Positions 24,396 through 34,738 of a DNA stretch of 64,000 nucleotides are shown one piece after another (position 1 is the first letter of the stretch; every line of letters starts with the position of its first letter). The notes under the pieces were generated by a model. That model saw only the letters and a list, made by a program, of their open reading frames with translations, did not search any database and was not told the DNA's origin. This stretch comes from Falsiroseomonas selenitidurans (GTDB lineage Bacteria; Pseudomonadota; Alphaproteobacteria; Acetobacterales; Acetobacteraceae): the NCBI RefSeq assembly GCF_012103215.1, contig NZ_JAAVNE010000030.1:1-64000 (forward strand), given 5' to 3'. A program made the translations under genes and the position numbers.

Positions 24396-25783
24396 CGCGG
24401 CACGACCTGCTGTTGCGGGGCGGCACTGCGGTTCTGCCCGGCCTGGGGCCGGTGGCATGCGACATCGCGGTGACGGAGGGGCGCATCGCCGCCCTGCTGG
24501 CCCCCGGCACGCCGGCGGAAGCCGCCGCCGTGTGGAACCTGCGCGGGCTGGTGGTGCTGCCCGGCGCCATCGACGCGCATCTGCACCTGGGCCATGGCGC
24601 CGACATCGCCCGCCCCCGGGTGGCGGAGGATGCGGCGCAGGAAAGCGGTGCGGCGGCGGCCGGCGGCATCACCTGCTTCCTGCCCTACCTGATGGCCACC
24701 GACCCCTTCTCCACCTTCTGGGACGAGGTGGTGGCGGTGACCGCCGCCGGGTCGCGCATCGATTTCGGCTACCACCCGATCATCTCCACCGAGGCGCAGC
24801 TGGCCGAGGTGCCGGTCTATGCCCGCGACTACGGCGCGCCCAGCTTCAAGATCTTCATGAACAACCGCGGCGGGGAGGGAAAGCGGCTCGGCCTGCCGGA
24901 CATCGACGACGGCTTCCTGCTGCGCCTGGCGGAAGCCGCCGCCGCGCATGGCGGCATGGTCTGCCCGCATCCCGAGACGATCGAACTGGCCTGGGTGATG
25001 CGGGAACGCGCGATGCGCGCCGATCCGCAGGGCGAGGGCGGCCTGGCCAGCTGGAATGCCTCCCGCCCCCCCTTCGTGGAGGCCGATGCGGTGCAGCGCG
25101 CCGGGCTGGTGACGCGCCAGGCCGGCGCGCCGCTGTATATCGTGCACTGTTCCTCCGCCGCGGCGCTGGACGCCGCGGTGGCGCAGCGGGCCCTGGGCGG
25201 GCGCGTCTGGGTGGAGACCTGCCCGCACTACCTCACCCACGACATCGGCTGGGAGGGCGGCGCCATCGGCAAGATCAACCCGCCGCTGCGCGAGGCCGCG
25301 GACCGCGAGGCGCTCTGGGCCGGCCTGGCCGATGGGCGCATCGACACGGTGGCGACCGACCATGTGCATCGCGACCTGTCGGGCAAGGCGGGCGGCATCT
25401 GGAAGGCCTCCCCCGGTTGCCCGGGCATGGAGACGATGCTGCCGGTGCTGCTCTCCGAGGGCCATGCGAAGCGCGGGCTGCCGCTGGCGCGGATCGCGGC
25501 GCTGCTCGCCGCCAACCCGGCGCGGGCCATGGGCCTGGCCGCCAAGGGGGCGATCGCGCCGGGGATGGACGCGGATTTCGCCGTGGTGGACCCGGCCGCG
25601 CGCTGGACCGTGACGCGGGAAGGCGTGCTCTCCGCCGCCGGCTATTCGCTGTATGAAGGCTGGGAGATGACCGGGCGGGTGGTCCACACCCTGGTGCGCG
25701 GCCGCCCGGTGCTGCGCGACGGGGCGCTGGAGGCCGGGGCAGTGGGCACCGGGCGCTACGTGCCACGAAGGCTGCAAGGCTGA
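24392..25783 (+). CDS. Dihydroorotase/hydantoinase-like cyclic amidohydrolase
   Basis: 463-residue amidohydrolase. Metal ligands are His63/His65 (DAHLHLG), the carbamylatable Lys153 in SFKIFMNN, His in VCPHPE, His in YIVHCSS and Asp in VATDHVH. VETCPHYLTHD and GKINPPLRE are conserved in dihydroorotase, allantoinase and dihydropyrimidinase. It should open a cyclic imide or ureide to an N-carbamoyl product, a natural substrate for the cysteine hydrolase just upstream. The exact ring is unknown; allantoin and hydantoins are alternatives. Confidence 0.88.
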   Translation: MTRHDLLLRGGTAVLPGLGPVACDIAVTEGRIAALLAPGTPAEAAAVWNLRGLVVLPGAIDAHLHLGHGADIARPRVAEDAAQESGAAAAGGITCFLPYLMATDPFSTFWDEVVAVTAAGSRIDFGYHPIISTEAQLAEVPVYARDYGAPSFKIFMNNRGGEGKRLGLPDIDDGFLLRLAEAAAAHGGMVCPHPETIELAWVMRERAMRADPQGEGGLASWNASRPPFVEADAVQRAGLVTRQAGAPLYIVHCSSAAALDAAVAQRALGGRVWVETCPHYLTHDIGWEGGAIGKINPPLREAADREALWAGLADGRIDTVATDHVHRDLSGKAGGIWKASPGCPGMETMLPVLLSEGHAKRGLPLARIAALLAANPARAMGLAAKGAIAPGMDADFAVVDPAARWTVTREGVLSAAGYSLYEGWEMTGRVVHTLVRGRPVLRDGALEAGAVGTGRYVPRRLQG

Positions 25784-25833
25784 CGCGACGGGCCTTCCCA
25801 CGGCGCGCCGCCCGGGCTAAAGAGGCGCGACCT

Positions 25834-25910
<77 letters not shown>

Positions 25911-25971
25911 CTCCTTCCCGAGGAACGTCGCCGGGGCGACACGGGCCGTTGCCGGCCGCTCCCTCACCGCT

Positions 25972-26835
25972 TCAGTTGCCCTCGCGCTGCGCCAGCCGCA
26001 GCCGGTGCGCCCGGTAGGTGCCCAGCACCCGCAGGTCGGCGGAGAAGAAGGAAAGCTCCTCCAGCGCCCGGGCCAGCCCCGGCTCGTCCGGCCTCCCATC
26101 CACATCGGCCAGAAACTGGGTCGCGGTGAAGGCGCCGCCGACCATATAGCTTTCCAGCTTGGTCATGTTCACGCCATTGGTCGCGAAGCCGCCCAGCGCC
26201 TTGTACAGCGCGGCCGGGATGTTGCGGACGCGGAAGACGAAGGTGGTCACCCAGTCGCCCTCCGGCAGCGGCGGCGCCAGGGGCTTCAGCGAACAGATGT
26301 AGAAACGCGTGGTGTTGTGCGCCGCATCCTCCACGTTCTTCCGCAGGATCTCCAGCCCGTAGATCTCCGCCGCCAGCTCGCTGGCGATGGCCGCATCCTC
26401 CACCCCGCCGCGCGCCGCGATCAGCTGCGCCGCGCCGGCGGTATCGGCCTCGATCACCGCTTCCAGCTTCAGGTCCCGCAGCAGGTTCAGCACCTGGCCG
26501 AGCGCCACGGGGTGGCTGTGCGCCCGCTTCAGCGTGGCGATGGAGGCGCCGCGGGGCGCCAGCAGGCAATGCTCCACCCGCTCGAAATGCTCGCCCACCA
26601 CATGCAGGCCGCTGTCCGGCAGCAGCCGGTGGATGTCCGGCACGCGGCCGGCCAGCGAATTCTCGCAGGGCAGCATCGCCAGCCCGGCCCGGCCATCCCG
26701 CACCGCCGCGATTGCCGCCTCGAAGGAAGGGCAGGGCAGGGTGGTCCAGCCGGGATGCGCCTGGCGGCAGGCGAGGTCCGAATAGGCACCGGGCAGGCCC
26801 TGGAAGGCGATGACACCGGAGGAGGCATGGGGCAT
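25972..26835 (-). CDS. pheA: Prephenate dehydratase
   Basis: 287-residue monofunctional enzyme that converts prephenate to phenylpyruvate in phenylalanine synthesis. The catalytic part starts with IAFQGLPGAYSDLACRQAHP and contains LPCENSLAGRVPDIHRLL and the catalytic NTTRFYI. A C-terminal ACT domain (TTFVFRVRNIPAALYKALGG, then NMTKLESYMV) suggests feedback control by phenylalanine. No chorismate mutase is fused. TyrA is encoded separately at 56.6 kb. Confidence 0.94.
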   Translation of the reverse strand: MPHASSGVIAFQGLPGAYSDLACRQAHPGWTTLPCPSFEAAIAAVRDGRAGLAMLPCENSLAGRVPDIHRLLPDSGLHVVGEHFERVEHCLLAPRGASIATLKRAHSHPVALGQVLNLLRDLKLEAVIEADTAGAAQLIAARGGVEDAAIASELAAEIYGLEILRKNVEDAAHNTTRFYICSLKPLAPPLPEGDWVTTFVFRVRNIPAALYKALGGFATNGVNMTKLESYMVGGAFTATQFLADVDGRPDEPGLARALEELSFFSADLRVLGTYRAHRLRLAQREGN

Positions 26836-26866
26836 GGGAAGTCCTGCGTGCGGCGCAGCGCCCGGG

Positions 26867-26894
26867 TTGTCGCGGCCGGCCGGCGCCTATATTG
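26867..26894 (+). promoter_or_regulatory. Putative promoter for the cytochrome c gene
   Basis: TTGTCG (26867-26872), a 16-base spacer and TATATT (26889-26894) make the best sigma70-like match in the pheA/cytochrome intergenic region. It would give a leader of about 115 bases that includes a GGCAGGC/GCCTGCC hairpin. Judged by eye. Confidence 0.4.
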
Positions 26895-27017
26895 TCTCGC
26901 AGGTTTTACGGCAGGCGGGCGCCGGCGCAAGCCTGCCGCCATAGCCTGCATTCACGCTGGCCGTGCGGCGGCCGAAACAGGCGACCAACGCGGCGCTTCG
27001 GAAGGGTGCACTCCAGG

Positions 27018-27548
27018 ATGAGTCTGGAAGTCAATAAGATGTTCGCCGCGGTCCTGACCGCCGGCGTGGTGTTCATGGTCACCGGCGTGATCGGCGACGC
27101 CATCGTGCATCCGCGGCGCCTGGAGACCAGCGCCCTGGCCGTGGCCACGCCGGAACCGGCGGCCGCCCCCGCCGCCGCGGCCGCCCCGCAGCCGATCGGC
27201 CCGCTGCTGGCCGCGGCCAACCCGGATACCGGCCGGCAGATCGCCCAGCGCGCCTGCGCCTCCTGCCACAATTTCGCGCAGGGCGGGCCGAATGGCGTCG
27301 GGCCGAATCTGTGGGGCGTGGTCGGCGGCCCGCATGCCCATGTGGAAGGCTTCAACTACTCCGCAGCCCTGCGCGCCAAGGCCGCCGAGCCCTGGGATTA
27401 CGAGGCGCTGAACGCCTTCCTGACGCGGCCTTCCGCTGCCATCCCGGGCACCCGCATGGCCTATGCCGGCATGTCCAGCATCAACCAGCGCGCGGATGTC
27501 ATCGCCTTCCTCCGCAGCCTGGCCACCGACCCGGTGCCGCTGCCCTGA
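27018..27548 (+). CDS. cycM: Membrane-anchored cytochrome c (CycM-like)
   Basis: 176-residue cytochrome. An uncleaved N-terminal helix (MFAAVLTAGVVFMVTGVIG) is followed by an Ala/Pro-rich linker (about 43-67) and one c-type heme domain. Heme binds at CASCH (Cys80, Cys83, His84), with GPNLWGVVGG and a likely axial Met147 in TRMAYAGM. CycM-type proteins pass electrons from the bc1 complex to an aa3 oxidase. The downstream phosphatase reading frame overlaps its stop codon. Confidence 0.92.
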   Translation: MSLEVNKMFAAVLTAGVVFMVTGVIGDAIVHPRRLETSALAVATPEPAAAPAAAAAPQPIGPLLAAANPDTGRQIAQRACASCHNFAQGGPNGVGPNLWGVVGGPHAHVEGFNYSAALRAKAAEPWDYEALNAFLTRPSAAIPGTRMAYAGMSSINQRADVIAFLRSLATDPVPLP

Positions 27549-28339
27549 GCGACGCGGTTTCGGCCGGCGGCGCCTTCCTGGCGACGGCGGAAGCCGCCGC
27601 CGAGGCCGCCGGCGCCGTCATCCGCCCGCTGTTCCGCTCCGCCCTGCTGGTGGAGGCGAAGGGCGACGCCAGCCCGGTCACGGAAGCCGACCGGGCGGCG
27701 GAACGCGCCATCCGCGCCCTGCTGGCGGAACGCCACCCCGACCACGGCGTGATCGGGGAGGAATATGGCGACCACAACCCGGATGCCGACTGGGTCTGGG
27801 TGCTGGACCCGATCGACGGCACCCGCGCCTTCGTCACCGGCCGGCCGCTGTTCGGCACGCTGATCGCCCTGCTGCACCGCGGCACCCCCGTGCTCGGCCT
27901 GATCGACCAGCCCTCCACCGGCGAACGCTGGACCGGACTTGCCGGCCGGCCGACGCAATTCCGCTCCGCCCTCGGCGGCACCCCGCGCTGCCGCCCCTGC
28001 GATCGCCTGGCGGAGGCCGAGCTTTCCTGCACCTCGCCGGACATGTTCGACGCCTGCACGGCGCCACGCTTCGCCGCGGTGAAGCAGGCCGCCCGCCGCA
28101 CCACCTGGGGCGGCGACTGCTACGCCTATGGGCTGCTGGCGCTGGGCCTGGTGGATGTGGTGGTGGACGCCACGATGAAGCCCTGGGACTGGGCCGCGCT
28201 GGTCCCGGTGATCGAGGGCGCCGGTGGGCGCTGCACCGACTGGGCCGGCCAGCCCCTGCGGCTGGAGGGCGACGGCACGGTACTGGCGGTGGGCGACGCC
28301 GCCCTGCTGCCGGAGGCGACGCGGCTGCTGGCCGGCTGA
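27545..28339 (+). CDS. hisN: Histidinol-phosphatase/inositol-monophosphatase family
   Basis: 264-residue Mg-dependent phosphatase. Motifs: SPVTEADRAAERAIRALL, the metal site GVIGEEYGDHNPDADWVWVL with DPIDGTRAF, and the C-terminal MKPWDWAALVPVIEGAGG. The length and sequence fit the HisN type that makes histidinol. No ATG, GTG or TTG is found at the expected N-terminus. The reading begins with CTG (27545) in CTGA, overlapping the cytochrome stop just as ATGA overlaps do elsewhere here. Either CTG is the start, or translation starts further in and the N-terminal helix is lost. Confidence 0.85.
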   Translation: MSDAVSAGGAFLATAEAAAEAAGAVIRPLFRSALLVEAKGDASPVTEADRAAERAIRALLAERHPDHGVIGEEYGDHNPDADWVWVLDPIDGTRAFVTGRPLFGTLIALLHRGTPVLGLIDQPSTGERWTGLAGRPTQFRSALGGTPRCRPCDRLAEAELSCTSPDMFDACTAPRFAAVKQAARRTTWGGDCYAYGLLALGLVDVVVDATMKPWDWAALVPVIEGAGGRCTDWAGQPLRLEGDGTVLAVGDAALLPEATRLLAG

Positions 28340-28378
28340 AGCACCGGCCACCGGTTGCGGTGGCGGGGGGGAACCCCC

Positions 28379-30247
28379 ATGCTCTGCGACATGCGCCGTC
28401 GCGATCTTCTCGCCCTTTCCGCCGCCCTCGGCCTTGCCCCGGGCGCCCTGCATGCCGTGACGCCCGCCGGCGGCACCGCCGCGCCCGGCCAGGCGCTGCG
28501 CACCCATGCCCTGTCCCTGCTGGGGGAGCCTGCCCTGCCGGCAGACTTCACCCACTTCCCCTGGGTGAACCCGGCGGCGCCGAAGGGCGGCGAAATCGCG
28601 CTGACCGCGCTTGGCACCTTCGACAGCTTCAACGCCTACATCCTGCGCGGCACGCCGGCCGTCGGCCTGAGCCTGCTGTACGACACGCTGCTGGCGAACA
28701 GCCCGGACGAAGCCAGCACCGAGTATCCCTACCTGGCGCAATGGATCGACCTGCCGGCGGACCGCCTGTCCATCAGCTTCGAACTCAACCCGGCCGCCCG
28801 CTGGCATGATGGCCGGCCCGTCACCGCGGCCGACGTGGTCTTCACCTTCAACGCGCTGCGCACCCATGGCAGGCCCTTCTTCCGCTCCTACTGGGGTGAC
28901 GTGACGGAGGTGGTGGCCGAGGCCGAGCGCCGGGTCACCTTCCGCTTCCGCAGCAACGAGAACCGGGAACTCGGCCTGATCCTCGGCCAGATGCCCGTCC
29001 TGCCCGCCCATTGGTGGGAAGGCCGCGACTTCGCCCGGCCGCTGCTGGACGTGCCGCTGGGCTCCGGCCCCTATCGCCTGGAACGCTTCGACGCCGGGCG
29101 CAGCCTGGTCTACGCCCGGGTGCCGGACTGGTGGGCGAAGGACATCCCCAGCCAGAAGGGCACGCAGAATTTCGACGTGCAGCGCTTCGAATACTTCCGC
29201 GACACGACCGTGGCGCTGGAAGCCTTCAAGGCCGGGCAGATCGACTTCCGCACGGAGAACAGCGCGCGTGACTGGGCCACCGGGTACGACTTCCCGGCGG
29301 TGCGCCGCGGCCTGGTGAAGCGGGACGAACTGCGCCACGAACTGCCCACCGGCATGCAGGCCTTTGCCATGAACCTGCGCCGCCCGCTGTTCCAGGACGC
29401 CCGCGTGCGCCGCGCCCTGATCGAGCTGTTCGACTATGAATGGATGAACGCCAACCTGTTCTACGGCAGCTATACGCGCACCACCTCCTACTTCTCCAAC
29501 TCCGACCTCGCCTCCTCCGGCCTGCCGATCGGCGCCGAGCTGGCGGTTCTGGAGCCCTTCCGCGGCCGGGTCCCGGAGGCCGTCTTCACCACCGAATACA
29601 AGCTCCCCGTCACCGACGGCTCCGGCAACAACCGCGAGGGCCTGCGCACGGCGCTGCGCCTGTTGCAGGCGGCCGGCTGGCGGGTGCAGAACCGCCGCCT
29701 GGTCGGGCCGCAGGGCCAGCCCTTCGAATTCGAGATCCTGCTGCAGGGCGCCACCTACGAACGTATCGCCCTGCCCTACGTGCAGGCCCTGGAGCGCATC
29801 GGCATGACGGTGCGCGTCCGCACCGTTGACCCGGCCCAGTACCAGACCCGCGTCGACGCCTTCGACTACGACATGACCGTCGAGGTGGTGCCGCAGTCGC
29901 TTTCGCCGGGCAACGAACAGCGCGACTTCTTCACCTGCGCCAAGGCCCAACAACCCGGCAGCCAGAACGTCGCCGGCATCTGCGACCCGGCGATCGATGA
30001 ACTGGTGGAACTCGTCGTCAACGCGCCGGACCGTGGCCAACTCGTCGCCCGAACCCGCGCGCTGGACCGCGTGCTGCTGTGGCACGACTTCATGATCCCG
30101 AACTGGCACCTGCAGAGCTTCCGCATCGCCTTCTGGGACAAGTTCGGCCGTCCTGCACGCAACCCGCGCTATGGGCTGGGCCTCGAAAGCTGGTGGGTCG
30201 ACGCCGAGAAGGACCGCGCCCTGAGCGACGCCCGGCGGACGCTGTAG
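28379..30247 (+). CDS. yejA: Oligopeptide-type ABC substrate-binding protein YejA
   Basis: 622-residue family 5 solute-binding protein. The N-terminal signal contains MRRRDLLALSAALGLAPGAL, a Tat-like RRRDLL motif. GEPALPADFTHFPWVNPAAP, FDSFNAYILRG, ARWHDGRPVTAADVVFTFNA and IPNWHLQSFRIAFWDKFGRP are typical of YejA, the binding protein of the YejABEF peptide importer (microcin C uptake in E. coli). Start at 28379 uses a G-run 8 bases upstream; MRRR at 28391 is the alternative. Followed by a hairpin-rich 257-base gap before yejB. Confidence 0.92.
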   Translation: MLCDMRRRDLLALSAALGLAPGALHAVTPAGGTAAPGQALRTHALSLLGEPALPADFTHFPWVNPAAPKGGEIALTALGTFDSFNAYILRGTPAVGLSLLYDTLLANSPDEASTEYPYLAQWIDLPADRLSISFELNPAARWHDGRPVTAADVVFTFNALRTHGRPFFRSYWGDVTEVVAEAERRVTFRFRSNENRELGLILGQMPVLPAHWWEGRDFARPLLDVPLGSGPYRLERFDAGRSLVYARVPDWWAKDIPSQKGTQNFDVQRFEYFRDTTVALEAFKAGQIDFRTENSARDWATGYDFPAVRRGLVKRDELRHELPTGMQAFAMNLRRPLFQDARVRRALIELFDYEWMNANLFYGSYTRTTSYFSNSDLASSGLPIGAELAVLEPFRGRVPEAVFTTEYKLPVTDGSGNNREGLRTALRLLQAAGWRVQNRRLVGPQGQPFEFEILLQGATYERIALPYVQALERIGMTVRVRTVDPAQYQTRVDAFDYDMTVEVVPQSLSPGNEQRDFFTCAKAQQPGSQNVAGICDPAIDELVELVVNAPDRGQLVARTRALDRVLLWHDFMIPNWHLQSFRIAFWDKFGRPARNPRYGLGLESWWVDAEKDRALSDARRTL

Positions 30248-30270
30248 GGATGGCAAGGGCGGTGCTGGTC

Positions 30271-30335
30271 GCTTGCAGGGAGGGCGCTGCCCTCCCTGCA
30301 CCCACCCGCAAAGGGCTCTTGCCCTTTGAACCCAT
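30271..30335 (+). repeat. Double-hairpin intergenic repeat, copy 1
   Basis: Two hairpins in order: a perfect 12-bp stem (30274-30285 with 30289-30300, loop GCT), then an 8-bp stem CAAAGGGC/GCCCTTTG (30309-30316, 30321-30328). The layout agggCGCTgccct - CACCCACCCGC - stem - GAACCC is mirrored by the copy at 30429. Confidence 0.75.
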
Positions 30336-30428
30336 GACCATTGTGAGCAGAGGGGCCAGCGGGGCCAGCGGGACCTTCGGCCCGGCGGTTTCTCAGGCCA
30401 CTCTCCTCTCCTGCTCAGGAACCTCGCG

Positions 30429-30496
30429 CTCCAGGGGGGCGAGCCCCCTGGCGGGGTGGTGCCGGAGGGGCAGCGCCCCTCCCGCGTGCAACCGGC
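30429..30496 (-). repeat. Double-hairpin intergenic repeat, inverted copy 2
   Basis: Reverse-complement relative of the element at 30271. On the + strand it has stems CCAGGGGG/CCCCCTGG (30431-30438, 30444-30451) and GGAGGGGC/GCCCCTCC (30464-30471, 30475-30482). Read on the minus strand, it has the same order, the same GCT loop and the same CACC-CCGCC linker. Both copies lie in the yejA-yejB gap. Confidence 0.75.
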
Positions 30497-30504
30497 GCTG
30501 AGCC

Positions 30505-31623
30505 ATGGCCGCCTACATCTTCCGCCGGCTTCTGCTCGTGGTGCCGACTCTGTTCGGCATCATCCTGATCAATTTCGCGGTCGTGCAGTTCGCGCCGGGC
30601 GGGCCGGTGGAGCAGATGCTGGCGGAGTTGCGGGGGGAGGGGCAGACGCTGGGGCGCCTGACCGGGGAGGGTCCGGGCGAGGTCCGGGCGCCCTCGGGTG
30701 CGCAGCAGGGGGGCGGGGCTTCGACGGCGGCCGCGCCGGTCGGCACCTATCGGGGCGCGCGGGGGTTGGACCCGGCGATCGTGGCGGAGATCGAGCGCAG
30801 CTTCGGCTTCGACAAGCCGGCGCATGTGCGGTTCTTCGAGATGATGCGCGGCTATCTCACCTTCGATTTCGGGCGCAGCCTGTTCCGCGACCAGCCGGTG
30901 GTGGATCTGGTCCTGCAGAAGATGCCGGTGTCGATTTCCCTCGGCCTGTGGTCGACGCTGATCATCTACTTGGTGTCGATTCCGCTCGGCATCCGCAAGG
31001 CGGTGCAGGATGGGACTCGGTTCGATGTCTGGACCAGCGGCGTGGTGCTGGTGGGCTATGCGGTGCCGGGCTTCCTGTTCGCCATCCTGCTGGTGGTGCT
31101 GTTCGCCGGCGGGTCCTTCCTGCAGTGGTTTCCGCTGCGCGGGCTGACCTCCTCCGGCGCCGAGGCCTGGCCGTTCTGGCGGCAGGCGCTGGACTATGCC
31201 TGGCACATGGTGCTGCCGACGCTGGCGCTGGTGATCGGCGGCTTTGCCGGGCTTACCATGCTGACCAAGAATGCGTTCCTGGATGAGATCGGCAAGCAGT
31301 ATGTCGTCACCGCCCGGGCCAAGGGGAATTCCGAATCGCGGATCCTGTATGGCCATGTGTTCCGCAATGCGATGCTGCTGATCATCGCCGGCTTCCCGGC
31401 CGCCTTCATCGGCCTGCTGTTCACCGGGGCGCTGCTGGTGGAGATCGTCTTCTCGCTGGACGGGCTGGGGCTGCTGGGGTTCGAGGCGGCGATCCGGCGC
31501 GATTATCCGATCATGTTCGGCACGCTGTACATCTTCACGCTGCTGGGGCTGATCCTGCAGATCGTCGGCGACGTGATGTACACCATCGTCGACCCGCGCA
31601 TCGATTTCGAGGCCCGCCGATGA
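30505..31623 (+). CDS. yejB: Peptide ABC transporter permease YejB
   Basis: 372-residue permease with the usual DppB topology. TM1 lies in FRRLLLVVPTLFGIILINFA. A YejB-type Gly-rich periplasmic insert follows (about 45-90, TLGRLTGEGPGEVRAPSGA through GTYRGARGLDP). The binding-protein-dependent transport core contains the EAA-like loop YVVTARAKGNSESRILYGHV. Ends IVDPRIDFEARR, a signature of this family. It pairs with yejE 24 bases downstream. Confidence 0.94.
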   Translation: MAAYIFRRLLLVVPTLFGIILINFAVVQFAPGGPVEQMLAELRGEGQTLGRLTGEGPGEVRAPSGAQQGGGASTAAAPVGTYRGARGLDPAIVAEIERSFGFDKPAHVRFFEMMRGYLTFDFGRSLFRDQPVVDLVLQKMPVSISLGLWSTLIIYLVSIPLGIRKAVQDGTRFDVWTSGVVLVGYAVPGFLFAILLVVLFAGGSFLQWFPLRGLTSSGAEAWPFWRQALDYAWHMVLPTLALVIGGFAGLTMLTKNAFLDEIGKQYVVTARAKGNSESRILYGHVFRNAMLLIIAGFPAAFIGLLFTGALLVEIVFSLDGLGLLGFEAAIRRDYPIMFGTLYIFTLLGLILQIVGDVMYTIVDPRIDFEARR

Positions 31624-31647
31624 GCTTGGGCCGATGAGGGTGGGCCG

Positions 31648-32681
31648 ATGACGCCGATCACCCGGCGCCGCCTGGCCAATTTCCGCGCCAACCGCCGCGG
31701 CTATTGGTCGATGTGGGTCTTCCTGCTGCTGTTCTTGCTGACGCTGTTCGCGGAGTTGCTGGCGAACGACAAGCCGCTGGTGGCGCGGATCGACGATCGC
31801 TGGCTGTTCCCGGCCGTGGTCGGCGGCTATGCGGAAAGCGACGTGCTGCCCGATGGCCTGCCCATCACCATGGATTGGCACGACCCGTCGCTGCGCGCGG
31901 AATTCGCCGAGCGCGGCGGCTGGGCGGTCTGGCCGCTGATCCCGTACCGCCATGATTCGGTGGTGCGCGATGTCGGCCAGCCCTCCCCGGCGCCGCCATC
32001 CTGGAAGAACTGGCTGGGCACGGACGACCAGAGCCGGGATGTGCTGGCGCGGGTGATCTATGGCTTCCGGCTTTCGGTGCTGTTCGGCTTTTCGCTCACC
32101 ATCGTCAGTTCGGTCGTCGGCATCATGGCGGGGGCGGTGCAGGGCTATTATGGCGGCTGGGTCGATCTGGGATTCCAGCGCTTCATCGAGGTCTGGTCGG
32201 GGATGCCACAGCTCTACCTGCTGATCATCCTGGCCAGCGTGCTGGAGCCCAGCTTCTTCACCCTGCTGATCTTCCTGCTGCTGTTTTCCTGGATGTCGCT
32301 GACCGGGGTGGTGCGGGCGGAATTCCTGCGTGGGCGCAACCTGGATTATGTGCGGGCGGCGCGGGCGCTGGGCGTTTCGGACGTGGCGCTGATGGCGCGG
32401 CACATCCTGCCGAATGCGATGGTGGCGACGCTGACCTTTCTGCCCTTCATCCTCTCCGGCTCCGTCACCGTGCTGGCGAGCCTGGACTTCCTGGGCTTCG
32501 GCCTGCCGCCGGGGTCGCCCTCGCTGGGGGAATTGGTGAACCAGGGCAAGAACAACCTGCAGGCACCCTGGCTGGCGATGACCGGCTTCTTCGTGCTGGG
32601 CGGCATGCTGACGCTGCTGATCTTCGTCGGCGAGGCGGTGCGCGACGCCTTCGACCCGCGCAAGCTGCCGGGGGGCCAGGC

Positions 32682-32685
<4 letters not shown>
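31648..32685 (+). CDS. yejE: Peptide ABC transporter permease YejE
   Basis: 345-residue DppC-type permease. A cytoplasmic N-terminus (RRLANFRANRRGYWSMW) leads to TM1, then a large YejE-specific periplasmic region with YAESDVLPDGLPITMDWHDP and WPLIPYRHDS. The core has GTDDQSRDVLARVIYGFRLS and the EAA loop VRAARALGVSDVALMARHIL. The C-terminus reads AVRDAFDPRKL. The last four bases overlap the yejF start. A short GATGAG-GGGCC duplication precedes the ATG. Confidence 0.94.
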
Positions 32686-34288
<1,603 letters not shown>

Positions 34289-34292
<4 letters not shown>

Positions 34293-34738
34293 GCGAGGAG
34301 GCGCCGCTGCTGGAGCGGCTGCGCGGGCTGCTGGCCGCCGAGCACGTGAAGCTCGGTGTGCATATCCGCAAGATGAATTCGCCCGGCAGCCCGGTCTATC
34401 GTTACTGGGAGAACATCTGGCCGGCCGGGACCATCCTGGCGGCATCCTTCGCCGGCACCGCGCTGGTGCATTTCTACCTGGGCGGGGCGATCCTGGCGGC
34501 GGGCTGCTGGTGGTGGCTGGCCAAGGCGCATCCGCGCATCCGCGACGGCGTCTTCGAACGCACCACCGCCTGGGCCCTGCAATCCGAGGCGCATTTCGAC
34601 GCGCTCTGGGCCAAGGGCGTGCTGAGCCTGCATGCCGAACTGCCGGATGGCCGCAAATTCGCCGCGGCCCGCCGCGACGACTGGCGCGGCTTCGTGCGGC
34701 TGGTCAGCCGCGAAACCCGCCTGCCGGAGGCTGCGTGA
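34289..34738 (+). CDS. Hypothetical membrane protein of the yej operon
   Basis: 149-residue protein. The basic N-terminal part (LLERLRGLLAAEHVKLGVHI) is followed by a Trp/Tyr-rich segment and two predicted membrane helices (about 45-80: TILAASFAGTALVHFYLGGA, ILAAGCWWWLA). A soluble C-terminal half ends in RGFVRLVSRETRLPEAA. It overlaps yejF by four bases and the next gene by one base. I know no family; the coupling suggests production together with the transporter, but the role is open. Confidence 0.65.
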
